Source: Thiocapsa roseilacustris
Lineage (GTDB): Bacteria; Pseudomonadota; Gammaproteobacteria; Chromatiales; Chromatiaceae
DNA: 64,000 nt
Reading direction: 5' to 3'
NCBI RefSeq assembly: GCF_041903755.1
Contig: NZ_JBBWVE010000004.1
Span: 1 to 64,000, forward strand
Shown: positions 26,281 to 34,465 of the stretch, in pieces
Position numbering within the stretch: the stretch's first letter is position 1
How the letters are laid out: each line of letters begins with the position of its first letter
Notes under the pieces: model-generated
Databases searched by the model: none
Told to the model about the DNA's origin: nothing
What the model saw: only the letters and a program-made list of their open reading frames with translations
Made by a program: the position numbers and the translations under genes

Positions 26281-27222
26281 TTACTCCCATTCCATCTCCT
26301 GGAACACCTGCTGGGCATTACGGCCCTTAAGGGTTGCGTAATCCTCCAGGTGGGCGAAACCGGACTGGTCCAGGCTGCCGATTTGCGTGATGTCGCCGCC
26401 GGCCTCCATGAAGGCGTCGACCGTCTCGCGCAGCAAGACCAGGTAGTCGAGCGTCGCGGCGCGCGCCTCGGCGAGGTCGGTGGCCGAGCCGTGTCCCGGG
26501 ACGACGACCTTGGGCTCGAGCGCGGCCATGGTCTCGAAAGCCTCGATCCAGTGCGCGCTGTTGGAATAGGGCATGACGCCGAGCAGGCGTCCGACATAGA
26601 CCAGATCCCCGCTGAAGACGACGCCCTCCTCCGGCAGCCAGACCAGGCTGTCGCCCGGCGTATGGGCCGGGCCGACCATGCGCAGCTCCAAGCGCGTGCC
26701 GCCGAGGGTGAAGCTCATGTCGTCGACGAAGGTCTCGTCGGCGTAGACCGCCTCGGTGCCGGCCATGCCGTCCGCGCCCACCAAGTTGCCCAGCATCAGC
26801 ATCTGCTCTTGCGAGCGCGCGCGCTGATCCTCGACCGCCGCGGCGCTGGCGATGATGCGCGCGCCGCGCTGCTTGAAGTGGCCGTTGCCCAGCCAGCGGT
26901 GGTCCTGACCGCCGGTGTTGATCACCACCTTGACCGGCTGATCGGTCACCTGATCGATGAGCGCATCGATCGCCTCAGCGCCCTTGGCGCTGCCACCGGC
27001 ATCGATCAGCACCACGCCGGCGTTGGTCACCACGAAACCGAAGGTCGCGTTGTTGCCCAGGTTCTCGGGCGTGCGATTGCCGAACGGACCAACGATGGCG
27101 TAGATGCGGTCGCTGATCGGCTGCAGGCGCAGGCCGGCGTCCTGGTCCGCCGCCGGCGCGACGCTGGCGAGCGCCAGGAGCGCCGACAGCATCAGCCGGG
27201 ACAGCAGCGTTGGATTAAGCAT
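26281..27222 (-). CDS. Secreted SoxH-like metallo-beta-lactamase-fold hydrolase
   Basis: A 313-residue protein with a signal peptide (residues 1-25) and an MBL fold. Metal-site elements visible are GPAHTPGD, FSGDLVY and VPGHGSAT. The usual HxHxDH box is replaced by NTGGQDHRWLGN, so only the Asp-His of that motif remains, and the zinc-1 site may be altered. It resembles the SoxH-like periplasmic group found in sulfur oxidisers. CAGGAG lies upstream of the ATG. A periplasmic rhodanese is encoded just upstream on the same strand, so a shared sulfur-related role is likely but inferred. Confidence 0.85.
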   Translation of the reverse strand: MLNPTLLSRLMLSALLALASVAPAADQDAGLRLQPISDRIYAIVGPFGNRTPENLGNNATFGFVVTNAGVVLIDAGGSAKGAEAIDALIDQVTDQPVKVVINTGGQDHRWLGNGHFKQRGARIIASAAAVEDQRARSQEQMLMLGNLVGADGMAGTEAVYADETFVDDMSFTLGGTRLELRMVGPAHTPGDSLVWLPEEGVVFSGDLVYVGRLLGVMPYSNSAHWIEAFETMAALEPKVVVPGHGSATDLAEARAATLDYLVLLRETVDAFMEAGGDITQIGSLDQSGFAHLEDYATLKGRNAQQVFQEMEWE

Positions 27223-27358
27223 GGGTGTCTCCTGACCATTCGAGTGATGTCAGCAAGGGTGTCGCTGGGTTTGGATCAAGTCGATCCACGCGCACCTTCA
27301 TCCCGATGCAGCGACGAGCTGTCACCAAGGACGAGCTGTCATCAAGCAGGCAGTGTCG

Positions 27359-27829
27359 TCAGGACGCGCCGGCCCCCGCAGCAGCCTCGATGGACCGTTG
27401 GTTGGCCTCGAAGCCGCCCTTGGCCTTCCAGCCGACCAAGCCGTCTTGCAGGATGCGCACATTGTCCCAGCCCAACAGACGTAGCGCGAAGCCCGCCTGC
27501 GCCGACAGCGAGCCGGTGTTGCAGTAGATGATCACGGGCTGGTCGCGCGGGATCTCATCACGCCGCGCTACGACCTGGCGCCACTCGATGTTGGTCGCCC
27601 CGGGAATGTGATCGGCCTCGAATTGCGCCGCATCGCGGGCATCGATGACCAAGATGTCGGGCCAGTCCTCGGCCGGAATCTGCTCGGGCAGGATGATGCT
27701 CGAGCCGTATTCGGTGAACTCCAGGTACTCTTCCATGGCATCGGCCAGGGCCGAGCTGTCATCGGCTTGGAGCGGGGCGGCCAGCAGGGACAGGGCCGCG
27801 CATGCGGCGACGAGAGGCTTGGTCATCAT
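27359..27829 (-). CDS. Periplasmic rhodanese-domain protein
   Basis: A 156-residue single-domain rhodanese with a signal peptide (residues 1-22, ending LQADD). The catalytic Cys is in IIYCNTGSLSAQAG and the HIPGATNIEW motif precedes it. It should transfer or bind sulfane sulfur in the periplasm. GGAG precedes the double ATG at 27829/27826. It is transcribed ahead of the SoxH-like hydrolase with a 136-base gap. Confidence 0.9.
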   Translation of the reverse strand: MMTKPLVAACAALSLLAAPLQADDSSALADAMEEYLEFTEYGSSIILPEQIPAEDWPDILVIDARDAAQFEADHIPGATNIEWRQVVARRDEIPRDQPVIIYCNTGSLSAQAGFALRLLGWDNVRILQDGLVGWKAKGGFEANQRSIEAAAGAGAS

Positions 27830-28287
27830 GGTTTATCACTCCAGTGGTGATGGCGGCGGTGCCGCGACGTCATTGCAACCGGGCCAGGGTGGTCCGGGCG
27901 TCCGCCTCGGGCTCGGGCCGGTTAAGCGCGCAAACCCTCAACCTCATCGTTGATCATACGGTTGACGTCTGTCAATCTCCCAACGCCTCATAGCGGTCAA
28001 TGGCGCATGAGATCGATCCAGGTTGGCGCGCGCGTCGATGATCGCGCGACCGGCAAGCTGGCGGAGTTCTGTCCCCATGCCCGGTTGATCCACATCGATA
28101 ATGACCGGGCTGTCTACGTGCCGTAGGGTCCGCTGGCAGGAAAGTCTGCGCGGTCTGCAAGAAACAGGCGCATCGAAACGGGAGGCGTCTGTCGCCTCCA
28201 TCGGCCTGCCGGGACGTATACTGACCGCTCGCCGAACCTCGAATGACCCCGCCGTCGAGCCGTCATCTGCATTGGAGCACGTTGGAC

Positions 28288-28995
28288 ATGCCCAAAGCCC
28301 GCACCCCTCATCGGGCCTCCGAGCCACATCCCGAGCCGATCTCCGAGAAGGCCCCCAAACAGGCCCTGTTCGAGCATCTGGCACTCATCGCCCGCGGTCT
28401 CGCGAGTGCCGCGCGCCTGGAGTTACTGGATTTTCTGGCGCAGGGCGAGCGCAACGTCGAAGATTTGGCACGGGCCGCAGGTCTCTCGATCGCCAACACC
28501 TCCAAGCATCTGCAGCAGCTCAAAGGGGCGAGCCTCGTGACCCCGCGGCGCGACGGCAAGCACATCTACTACGCACTGGCCGACGAGCGAGTACTGGATG
28601 CGATCGCCACGCTGCGGCGACTCGCCGAGACCCATCAGGAGGCCGTCGCCGAACTGATCGCAAGCTACCTCAAGCAGCGCGATGCGCTGGAACCGATCCC
28701 TGCGGACGAGCTGCTGGCGCGCGCCCGCGACGGTCTGGTGACGGTTATCGACGTGCGCCCTCCGCAGGAGTATGCCCAAGGGCATCTGGTGGGTGCACTG
28801 AACGTCCCGCTCGATCAGTTGGAGAGCCGATTCGGCGAGCTGCCGGAAGATCGCGAGGTGGTCGCCTACTGCCGGGGCCCCTGGTGCGTCCTGTCCTTCG
28901 AAGCCGTGGCACGCTTGCGCGAAGCCGGTTTTCAGGCGAGGCGGATGCAGGACGGTCTGCCCGAGTGGCGCCGGGCGGGATTGCCGGTCGACTAG
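28288..28995 (+). CDS. ArsR-type regulator fused to a rhodanese domain
   Basis: A 235-residue fusion. Residues about 30-115 are an ArsR/SmtB winged helix (VEDLARAAGLSIANTSKHLQQLKG), and residues about 135-232 a rhodanese with active-site AYCRGPWCVLS. Such proteins are persulfide- or sulfur-sensing repressors in other bacteria; the two cysteines in CRGPWC are the likely sensor site here. Start at 28288 was preferred to 28243 because the extension is not conserved-looking. It is divergent from the periplasmic rhodanese, which may be its target. Confidence 0.85.
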   Translation: MPKARTPHRASEPHPEPISEKAPKQALFEHLALIARGLASAARLELLDFLAQGERNVEDLARAAGLSIANTSKHLQQLKGASLVTPRRDGKHIYYALADERVLDAIATLRRLAETHQEAVAELIASYLKQRDALEPIPADELLARARDGLVTVIDVRPPQEYAQGHLVGALNVPLDQLESRFGELPEDREVVAYCRGPWCVLSFEAVARLREAGFQARRMQDGLPEWRRAGLPVD

Positions 28996-29069
28996 GGCTG
29001 AGCGCGCATCCGCGTCATCGCCGCCGGCACGCGCGGGCCGCCATGACGATCTCCGCTCGAAGCGGGTGC

Positions 29070-29735
29070 TTACCCAATACGCGTCGTCGCTGCTGCCCGT
29101 CTGCCCCCGAAGCTCGCCTCGACAGACCGCTCGGACACTGCCCCGGCGAAGCGACGCGCCAACCAGAAGTCGACGCTCAGATAGCGCCCGGCGCCGATGA
29201 AGAAGAGCGCGAGCAGCATGATGAAGTAGGTCGCGGCGAACTCGATGCCGTTGTTCAAGATCACCAGGCTGCCGTTCTCGGTGAGCCAGCTGTAATTGCC
29301 GTGCTCGCGCAGGATGTCCTTGGCGCGGTCGAGGCGCTCGATGGCGCCGATCGTGCGGTCGTTTGCGAAGAACGACCCGGCCCCCTCGGCGATGGCGAGC
29401 CAGCCGTTCTGCCAATGCACGGTCACGGCGGCGACGACCATGGTGATCATCAGCGGAACCGAGATCCAGCGCACGCCCAGGCCGATGACCAGCAGGATCG
29501 CACCCAGAACCTCGGTACCTGCGGCAAGGAAGGCCAGGAGCGCCGGGAACGGCAGACCCAGGCCCCAGTCGGGGTTACCAAACCATTGCACGGTGCTGTC
29601 GAAGTCGGCGAATTTCTTGGTCCCGGCCATCCAGAAGACCGGGGCCAGATAGAGCCGCAGGGCCAGCGGGGCCAGAAAATCCAGTGCGCGGGTGGTGTCG
29701 AGCAAGACTTGGAGTCGGCGTGCGAGCGTGATCAT
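29070..29735 (-). CDS. DoxX-family membrane protein (HvfX-like)
   Basis: A 221-residue DoxX protein with four membrane spans (about residues 25-45, 62-82, 88-108 and 165-185) and a long loop between the third and fourth. Long DoxX proteins with a VHWQNGWLAIAE segment accompany HvfA/HvfB/HvfC gene sets in other genomes, where they are named HvfX; I recall this association and could not check it. Here the gene is 2.9 kb from the HvfB/HvfC pair on the opposite strand. GAGGA lies before the ATG. A DUF3179 gene is directly upstream on the same strand. Confidence 0.75.
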   Translation of the reverse strand: MITLARRLQVLLDTTRALDFLAPLALRLYLAPVFWMAGTKKFADFDSTVQWFGNPDWGLGLPFPALLAFLAAGTEVLGAILLVIGLGVRWISVPLMITMVVAAVTVHWQNGWLAIAEGAGSFFANDRTIGAIERLDRAKDILREHGNYSWLTENGSLVILNNGIEFAATYFIMLLALFFIGAGRYLSVDFWLARRFAGAVSERSVEASFGGRRAAATTRIG

Positions 29736-29760
29736 GGGGAGGTCCTCATCGAGTTGGATT

Positions 29761-29790
29761 GGGTTGGGTTGGGTTTGGTTTGGTTTGGTT
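29761..29790. repeat. Pentanucleotide repeat tract in the doxX leader
   Basis: On the plus strand the tract is three GGGTT units then three TGGTT units, perfect. On the coding (minus) strand it reads AACCA x3 then AACCC x3, ending 25 bases before the doxX ATG. Such tracts can change length by slippage. Confidence 0.9.
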
Positions 29791-29822
29791 TGTCGGGCTG
29801 TCGGGCAAGCCGCGGCGCACGG

Positions 29823-30773
29823 TCAAGGCCGGCGAGCCGCGGTAAAGATCTCGGTCTGCGGATGGAAGGCGTACCAGGCGAACCAAAAGCCCGTGATGGC
29901 GGGCAGTTGATACCCTTTGTCGTCGTAGGCGGTCGCGCTTGCGTTGACCGGATCGAAGCTCACGAGGAGATCGCGGCCGTTGACCCGGTCGCGAATCGCG
30001 CCCCCGCCGTGTTTGGAGAGTTCGGCGAAGGGATAGGCCTTGAAGGTCCCGTCGATCTCGAGGCCCAGCACGCGTTCCTTGGGGTGGTAGCGCTTGGAGC
30101 TGGCACTGACCGGGAAGTAGAGTCCGCGCTCCTGCGCATAACCGCCGTAGGGGTCGCGACTGTAGTCGCGTGAGTGCCCGGTATCGGTCGAGAGCACCAG
30201 GGTCGTCGGATGGGCCTCGCGCCAGGCGCGCCAGGTGGTGTCGGTCATGGGCAAGGCGCTCAGACGTTGGCCCTTCATCGGACCGGTGACCGCCTCTTTC
30301 TTGATCTGGCTCCAGAGCGATTCGGTGCCGCGGTCGTAGAGCAGGACGTCGCTGTTGTAGAGCAGGCCCGAGACGCCGAACTCCATCCGCCGGCCATCCA
30401 CTTGCGCGTCGAAGACAATGCCGGTGCCGCACAACGGGCAATAGGTGACGGCGACCGCCCTCTCGCCGATCCGATCGTTGACGATCTCGTGCCAGTTGAG
30501 GATGCCGATGGGATAGGCGCGCGCCTCGCCGCCCAGATTCAGACCGAGGATCCGGTCCTCGGGTGCCAGAAAATCGGCGTGCGCGGCGGGGACGAATGCG
30601 GGATCCGTCAGGGCCGGAATGCCGTCGCGCGGCGGGCCGCCGGCATGGATCTCGTCGGCCGGCACCAGGCTGCCGCGCAGATCGAAGGCGTTCTCGGCCA
30701 TGACCGCTGCGGTTGCGACGATCAACAGGAGTGCAAGCGGGATTCGTGACGGTTTCGTGTGAATAGACAGCAT
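29823..30773 (-). CDS. DUF3179-domain secreted protein
   Basis: A 316-residue protein with a signal peptide (residues 1-27) and a DUF3179 domain, recognised by VTYCPLCGTGIVFD with its CxxC pair, plus NWHEIVND, YPFAELSKHGG and LVSFDPVNASATA. The biochemical role of DUF3179 is unknown; the CxxC and secretion suggest a metal or redox site. GAGGT lies upstream of the ATG. It is transcribed toward the DoxX gene and is divergent from the ECF sigma operon. Confidence 0.85.
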   Translation of the reverse strand: MLSIHTKPSRIPLALLLIVATAAVMAENAFDLRGSLVPADEIHAGGPPRDGIPALTDPAFVPAAHADFLAPEDRILGLNLGGEARAYPIGILNWHEIVNDRIGERAVAVTYCPLCGTGIVFDAQVDGRRMEFGVSGLLYNSDVLLYDRGTESLWSQIKKEAVTGPMKGQRLSALPMTDTTWRAWREAHPTTLVLSTDTGHSRDYSRDPYGGYAQERGLYFPVSASSKRYHPKERVLGLEIDGTFKAYPFAELSKHGGGAIRDRVNGRDLLVSFDPVNASATAYDDKGYQLPAITGFWFAWYAFHPQTEIFTAARRP

Positions 30774-31161
30774 GAGGGGTTTACCTCGCAGGGTTGCGGG
30801 ATCTTCTCGAAGATTCTCGGGGGATAGGACCCGACTCGGGATCGGTCTCTTTCGCGACGCGTCGGGATGCGCGCACCGGCGGAGATCGCGATTCGGGAGC
30901 GCGTCTGCTCCGGCACACGGGCGTGTACCCGATTCCGTAGATCACGCGAATCGAGCCATCCCGGGCCGGATGCGGTCGCGGAGACGCGACGAATCGTGAC
31001 AGGACGCGCGACGGGGCCGGGCGTCGTCACGATTCGTTACAACGCTTCGTTCAAGCGAATCCGGGCGTCCCTAATAAAAACGCTTTTCTTTCGAAGCGAT
31101 AGAGACTGGCACGACAAATGGCAGTGTTTCGGCGACTCCACCCCATCGCCGGACCATCGCC
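30774..31161. other. Intergenic region between DUF3179 and the ECF sigma gene
   Basis: About 390 bases that must carry divergent promoters. An AT-rich patch lies at 31069-31095, and a small inverted repeat CGCTT-N5-AAGCG is just before it. I see no confident ECF-type -35 (GGAAC) with a matched -10, and no peptide gene encoding cysteine repeats. Confidence 0.5.
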
Positions 31162-31686
31162 ATGAACACCGCACTCTCCGAAACCGCCCTGCCCCGGACA
31201 ACACCCGAGACGCCCGGCTTCGCCGCGCTGGTACAAGCTTACGGGAGGGATCTGCATCGCTATGCCTACAGACTCTCGGGCAACCTCCACACCGCCGAGG
31301 ATCTCGTGCAGGAGACGCTGCTACGGGCCTGGCGCTCGCTGGATACGCTGCAGAACCGCGACGCGGTGAAGGGCTGGCTCTTCACGATCGTGCGGCGCGA
31401 GAACGCCCGCCGCTTCCAGCGCGTCCAAGGCCAGGTCTCGGACATCCCGACCGAGGAGCTGCCCGACAGCCATGTCACCTACGACACCTCCACCGAGGCC
31501 TTCGTCCTGCGTCGCGCCATCCGGGAGCTGCCCGTCGAGTATCGCGAGCCGCTCGTCCTGCAGGTGCTCCACGGCTTGTCGCAGCAGGAGATCGCCGATC
31601 GACTCGGCCTGACCTCGGCCGGCGTGGGGACGCGCCTGTTTCGGGCGCGCCAAAAGCTGCGCGCCTCCTTGGGGGAACGGGGATGA
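31162..31686 (+). CDS. ECF-type RNA polymerase sigma factor
   Basis: A 174-residue sigma-70-family factor with only regions 2 and 4. Region 2 spans about residues 20-90 (YAYRLSGNLHTAEDLVQETLLRAW), and region 4 about 115-170 (LPVEYREPLVLQVLHGLSQQEIADRLGLT). It should direct transcription of a stress or metal regulon. No anti-sigma gene is adjacent, which is unusual. Its stop overlaps the start of a receiver-only gene by four bases (ATGA), so the two are coupled. Confidence 0.95.
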   Translation: MNTALSETALPRTTPETPGFAALVQAYGRDLHRYAYRLSGNLHTAEDLVQETLLRAWRSLDTLQNRDAVKGWLFTIVRRENARRFQRVQGQVSDIPTEELPDSHVTYDTSTEAFVLRRAIRELPVEYREPLVLQVLHGLSQQEIADRLGLTSAGVGTRLFRARQKLRASLGERG

Positions 31687-32144
31687 GCCCCGCCGATGCT
31701 GTCGACCGATTCACCGCTTGTTGCGGTCGCCGGCCGCGTGTCCTGCTCGTCGAGGACGATCGCGCCTTGGGCCGGATGCTGACCTGGACCTTCGAGGAGC
31801 ACGGCGCCCGTCCCCTGGTCGCGCGCACCTGCACCGCGGCGCGGACGATCGCCGCCGCAGCCGGCTTCGACTTAGCCTTGGTGGATGCGGATCTGCCCGA
31901 CGGCGACGGGGTGATGCTCGCCGAGGCGCTGCGGGCCGACCACCCCGCCGCTCGGGTGGCGATCTACAGCGGCCGCCACGGCATCGGCGCGGGCAGGCAT
32001 CTGCCGCCGGGCGTCGATGCGGTCTTGATCAAGCCGGTGCCGATACGATTATTGTTGGAACTGATGGACACCGTCTGCCGAACGGCACCGGACGTGGTGC
32101 CCGCGATCAGGCACACTCGGGATGCGGCGACGCGCCCGCGCTGA
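31683..32144 (+). CDS. Stand-alone response-regulator receiver protein
   Basis: A 153-residue protein consisting of a receiver domain (about residues 18-135) with no output domain. LLVEDDRALGRML holds the acidic pocket, Asp68 in LALVDADLPDGDG is the phospho-acceptor and Lys in VLIKPVPI is conserved. It starts inside the sigma gene's stop codon. A receiver coupled to an ECF sigma suggests phosphorylation-controlled sigma activity, as a partner switch or phosphate relay, with the kinase at 34466 as candidate donor. The receiver resembles that of the sigma-54 regulator at 3742. Confidence 0.85.
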   Translation: MSPADAVDRFTACCGRRPRVLLVEDDRALGRMLTWTFEEHGARPLVARTCTAARTIAAAAGFDLALVDADLPDGDGVMLAEALRADHPAARVAIYSGRHGIGAGRHLPPGVDAVLIKPVPIRLLLELMDTVCRTAPDVVPAIRHTRDAATRPR

Positions 32145-32160
32145 CCGGAGCACCGAACAC

Positions 32161-32628
32161 ATGCAGAAACTCGGATTTCTCGGCCTCGTCTTGATCTTGT
32201 TCTCACCCGCGTCTTGGACACTTGCCGGCGACGGACCGAGCAATGGCCTGGTGGCGACAACCAGCCCGCACGGGGTCGCCGAGACGGCGGATCGTGCCGA
32301 GGCCGCCATCGCCGAGCGCGGTCTCGGGGTCTTCGCCCGCATCGACCATGCGGCCGGAGCCACCAAAGCAGGTCTGGAACTGCCGCCGACCGAGCTGCTG
32401 ATCTTCGGCAATCCGACGGCCGGCACGCGACTGATGCACTGCAACGCGACGGTCGCGATCGATCTCCCGCTGAAGCTGCTGATTTGGGAAGGGGCCGACG
32501 GTGTGACGCAGGTGGCCTACAACGCCCCGGCCTGGCTCGATACCCGGCACGGCCTCGGCGCCTGTGCGGCGGTTTTGAAGAATATCGACACCGTGCTGGC
32601 CGAGATCGTCGCGGCCGCCGTCGAGTAG
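32161..32628 (+). CDS. Secreted DUF302-domain protein
   Basis: A 155-residue protein with a signal peptide (residues about 1-23, ending TLAGD) and one DUF302 domain, recognised by GVFARIDHAAGA, LLIFGNPTAGT and LIWEGADGVTQVAYNAPAWL. The function of DUF302 is unknown; it is common in sulfur- and metal-related operons. CGGAG lies ten bases upstream of the ATG at 32161. It sits between the sigma/receiver pair and the MNIO gene in the same direction. Confidence 0.85.
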   Translation: MQKLGFLGLVLILFSPASWTLAGDGPSNGLVATTSPHGVAETADRAEAAIAERGLGVFARIDHAAGATKAGLELPPTELLIFGNPTAGTRLMHCNATVAIDLPLKLLIWEGADGVTQVAYNAPAWLDTRHGLGACAAVLKNIDTVLAEIVAAAVE

Positions 32629-32703
32629 ATCCCGACTGAAAGAACGTCTCCGAGCGCGCGGTCTTCATCTGTATCACGATTCCAACCGGAGCCCATTGAC
32701 GGC

Positions 32704-33561
32704 ATGACTCCAGAACCTTTCCCCGTTCACGGCGCCGGTCTCGGCCTGCGGCGCACCTTTCTGAGTGCGCTGGCGGAGCGGCCTCCCGAGGAGGTCGACT
32801 TCTACGAGATCGCCCCGGAGAACTGGATCGGCATGGGCGGCGTGAACGCGCGCCGCCTGCGCGCGTTGACCGAGCGCCATCCGTTCGTCTGTCACGGACT
32901 CTCGCTCTCGATCGGCGCCCCGACCCCGCTCGACCTGCACTTCGTGCGGCAGGTCAAGTCGTTTCTCGACGACCACGGGATCCGCGCCTACACCGAGCAT
33001 CTGAGCTATTGCTCCGACGACGGCCACCTCTACGACCTCCTGCCCATCCCCTTTACCGATGAGGCCGTCCGGCATGTCGCCGGACGCGTCCGTCAGGTGC
33101 AGGAGATCCTGGAGCGACGCATCGCCCTGGAGAACGTCTCCTACTACGGCGCGCCGGGGCAAGAGATGTCGGAGATCGACTTCATCAACGCCGTACTGAC
33201 CGAGGCCGACTGCGACCTGCTGCTCGACGTGAACAATATCCATGTCAACGCCGTCAATCACGGCTACGACCCACGCGCCTTCCTGGCCGCCCTGCCGGGG
33301 GAGCGCATCCGCTACGGGCATATCGCCGGGCACTATGTGGAGGCCGAGGATCTGCGGGTCGACACCCACGGCGCGGACCTCATCGACCCGGTGTGGGAGC
33401 TGCTGGATCTGGCCTATACCTGCTTCGGGGTCTTCCCCACGCTCTTGGAGCGTGACTTCAACATCCCGCCCTTGGACGGGCTGGTTTGCGAGGTCGCTCG
33501 GATCAAACAGATCCAACAGGTCCATGCGGCGCGATCGGTGCGGAGCGCGGCCGATGCCTGA
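32704..33561 (+). CDS. hvfB: MNIO-type RiPP maturase, HvfB/DUF692 family
   Basis: A 285-residue multinuclear non-heme iron oxygenase of normal family length. Candidate metal ligands are seen in CHGLSLSIG, YTEHLSYC, ALENVSYY, LLLDVNNIHVNAVNHG, GHIAGHY, DTHGAD and ERDFNIP, the His/Asp/Glu pattern of DUF692 barrels. MNIO enzymes oxidise cysteines of a precursor peptide to oxazolone-thioamide or related groups. The HvfC/DUF2063 gene follows with an 8-base overlap. No precursor gene lies next to it; the EGKCG-repeat peptide at 3253 is the obvious candidate substrate in the window. Confidence 0.9.
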   Translation: MTPEPFPVHGAGLGLRRTFLSALAERPPEEVDFYEIAPENWIGMGGVNARRLRALTERHPFVCHGLSLSIGAPTPLDLHFVRQVKSFLDDHGIRAYTEHLSYCSDDGHLYDLLPIPFTDEAVRHVAGRVRQVQEILERRIALENVSYYGAPGQEMSEIDFINAVLTEADCDLLLDVNNIHVNAVNHGYDPRAFLAALPGERIRYGHIAGHYVEAEDLRVDTHGADLIDPVWELLDLAYTCFGVFPTLLERDFNIPPLDGLVCEVARIKQIQQVHAARSVRSAADA

Positions 33562-34333
33562 GCAAGCCGATGTCATCCAACCCGATTTCATCCAACGCCA
33601 GCGCGCCTTCGCGGCGCATCTGCGCGATCCGATACGGGTCCCGAGACCGGAGGATGTCGAGGATCGCCGCATGGCGATTTATCGCGACCTGGTGTTCAAC
33701 AACGTCTCGGCCTTGCTTTCAGGCAACTTTCCGGTGATTCGCCGGATCCTGCCCGACGCGCACTGGAACGAGCTGATACGGGACTTCTTCGTCCGTCACC
33801 GCGCCAAGACGCCGCTCTTCCTCGAGCTGGGACAGGAATTTCTAGACTTTCTGCAAACCTCGCGCACGGGCGATCCTCGAGATCCACCCTTTCTCCTGGA
33901 GCTGGCGCACTACGAATGGGTCGAGCTGGCCTTGCAGATCAGCGATGCGGACCCGGACTGCACCCGCATCGATCCGAGCGGCGACCTGCTCGAGGGTCGC
34001 CCGGCGCTCACGCCGCTGGCCTGGAATCTGAGCTATCGCTTCCCGGTCCATCGCATCGGGCCGGACTGCCGACCGGATGCGCCGCCGCCGGAACCGACCC
34101 ATCTGGTGGTCTATCGTACGCCGGACGACGACATCGCCTTTCTCGAAATCAACGCCGTGACGCAGCGCCTGTTGATCTTACTCGAGGAGGAAACCCCGCG
34201 GACGGGGCGCCAGGTCCTGAGCCGAATCGCCGAGGAGCTCGGCCACCCCGATCCGGATCGGATCATCGTCTTCGGGGCCGGATTGATGGAGGATCTGCGC
34301 ACCAAGGGGATGCTGCTCGGAACGCAGCGCTGA
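33554..34333 (+). CDS. hvfC: HvfC/DUF2063-family maturase partner
   Basis: A 259-residue protein with the N-terminal DUF2063 domain (QRAFAAHLRDP, MAIYRDLVFNNVSALLSGNFPVIRRIL) and a C-terminal segment typical of HvfC/BufC proteins (ELAHYEWVELAL, HLVVYRTPDDDIAFLEI). In characterised MNIO systems this protein binds the precursor and presents it to the oxygenase. It overlaps hvfB by eight bases, so the pair is co-translated. Confidence 0.9.
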   Translation: MPEQADVIQPDFIQRQRAFAAHLRDPIRVPRPEDVEDRRMAIYRDLVFNNVSALLSGNFPVIRRILPDAHWNELIRDFFVRHRAKTPLFLELGQEFLDFLQTSRTGDPRDPPFLLELAHYEWVELALQISDADPDCTRIDPSGDLLEGRPALTPLAWNLSYRFPVHRIGPDCRPDAPPPEPTHLVVYRTPDDDIAFLEINAVTQRLLILLEEETPRTGRQVLSRIAEELGHPDPDRIIVFGAGLMEDLRTKGMLLGTQR

Positions 34334-34465
34334 TCGACACGCCCGCCGGCATCCCCATGCCGACATTGGCGCCGAAAGTCGCCCCGCCCCGTTCATCCGT
34401 TCCGGTCGGACGCCCGCGATGCTCTCGACCCTTCGCCGCTTCGCGGATCAACAACAATCCTCGGC

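Noticed and set aside
28101..30173. Plus-strand open frame of 690 codons
   Set aside because: It overlaps the ArsR-rhodanese, DoxX and DUF3179 genes in other frames and has no domain or ribosome binding site.
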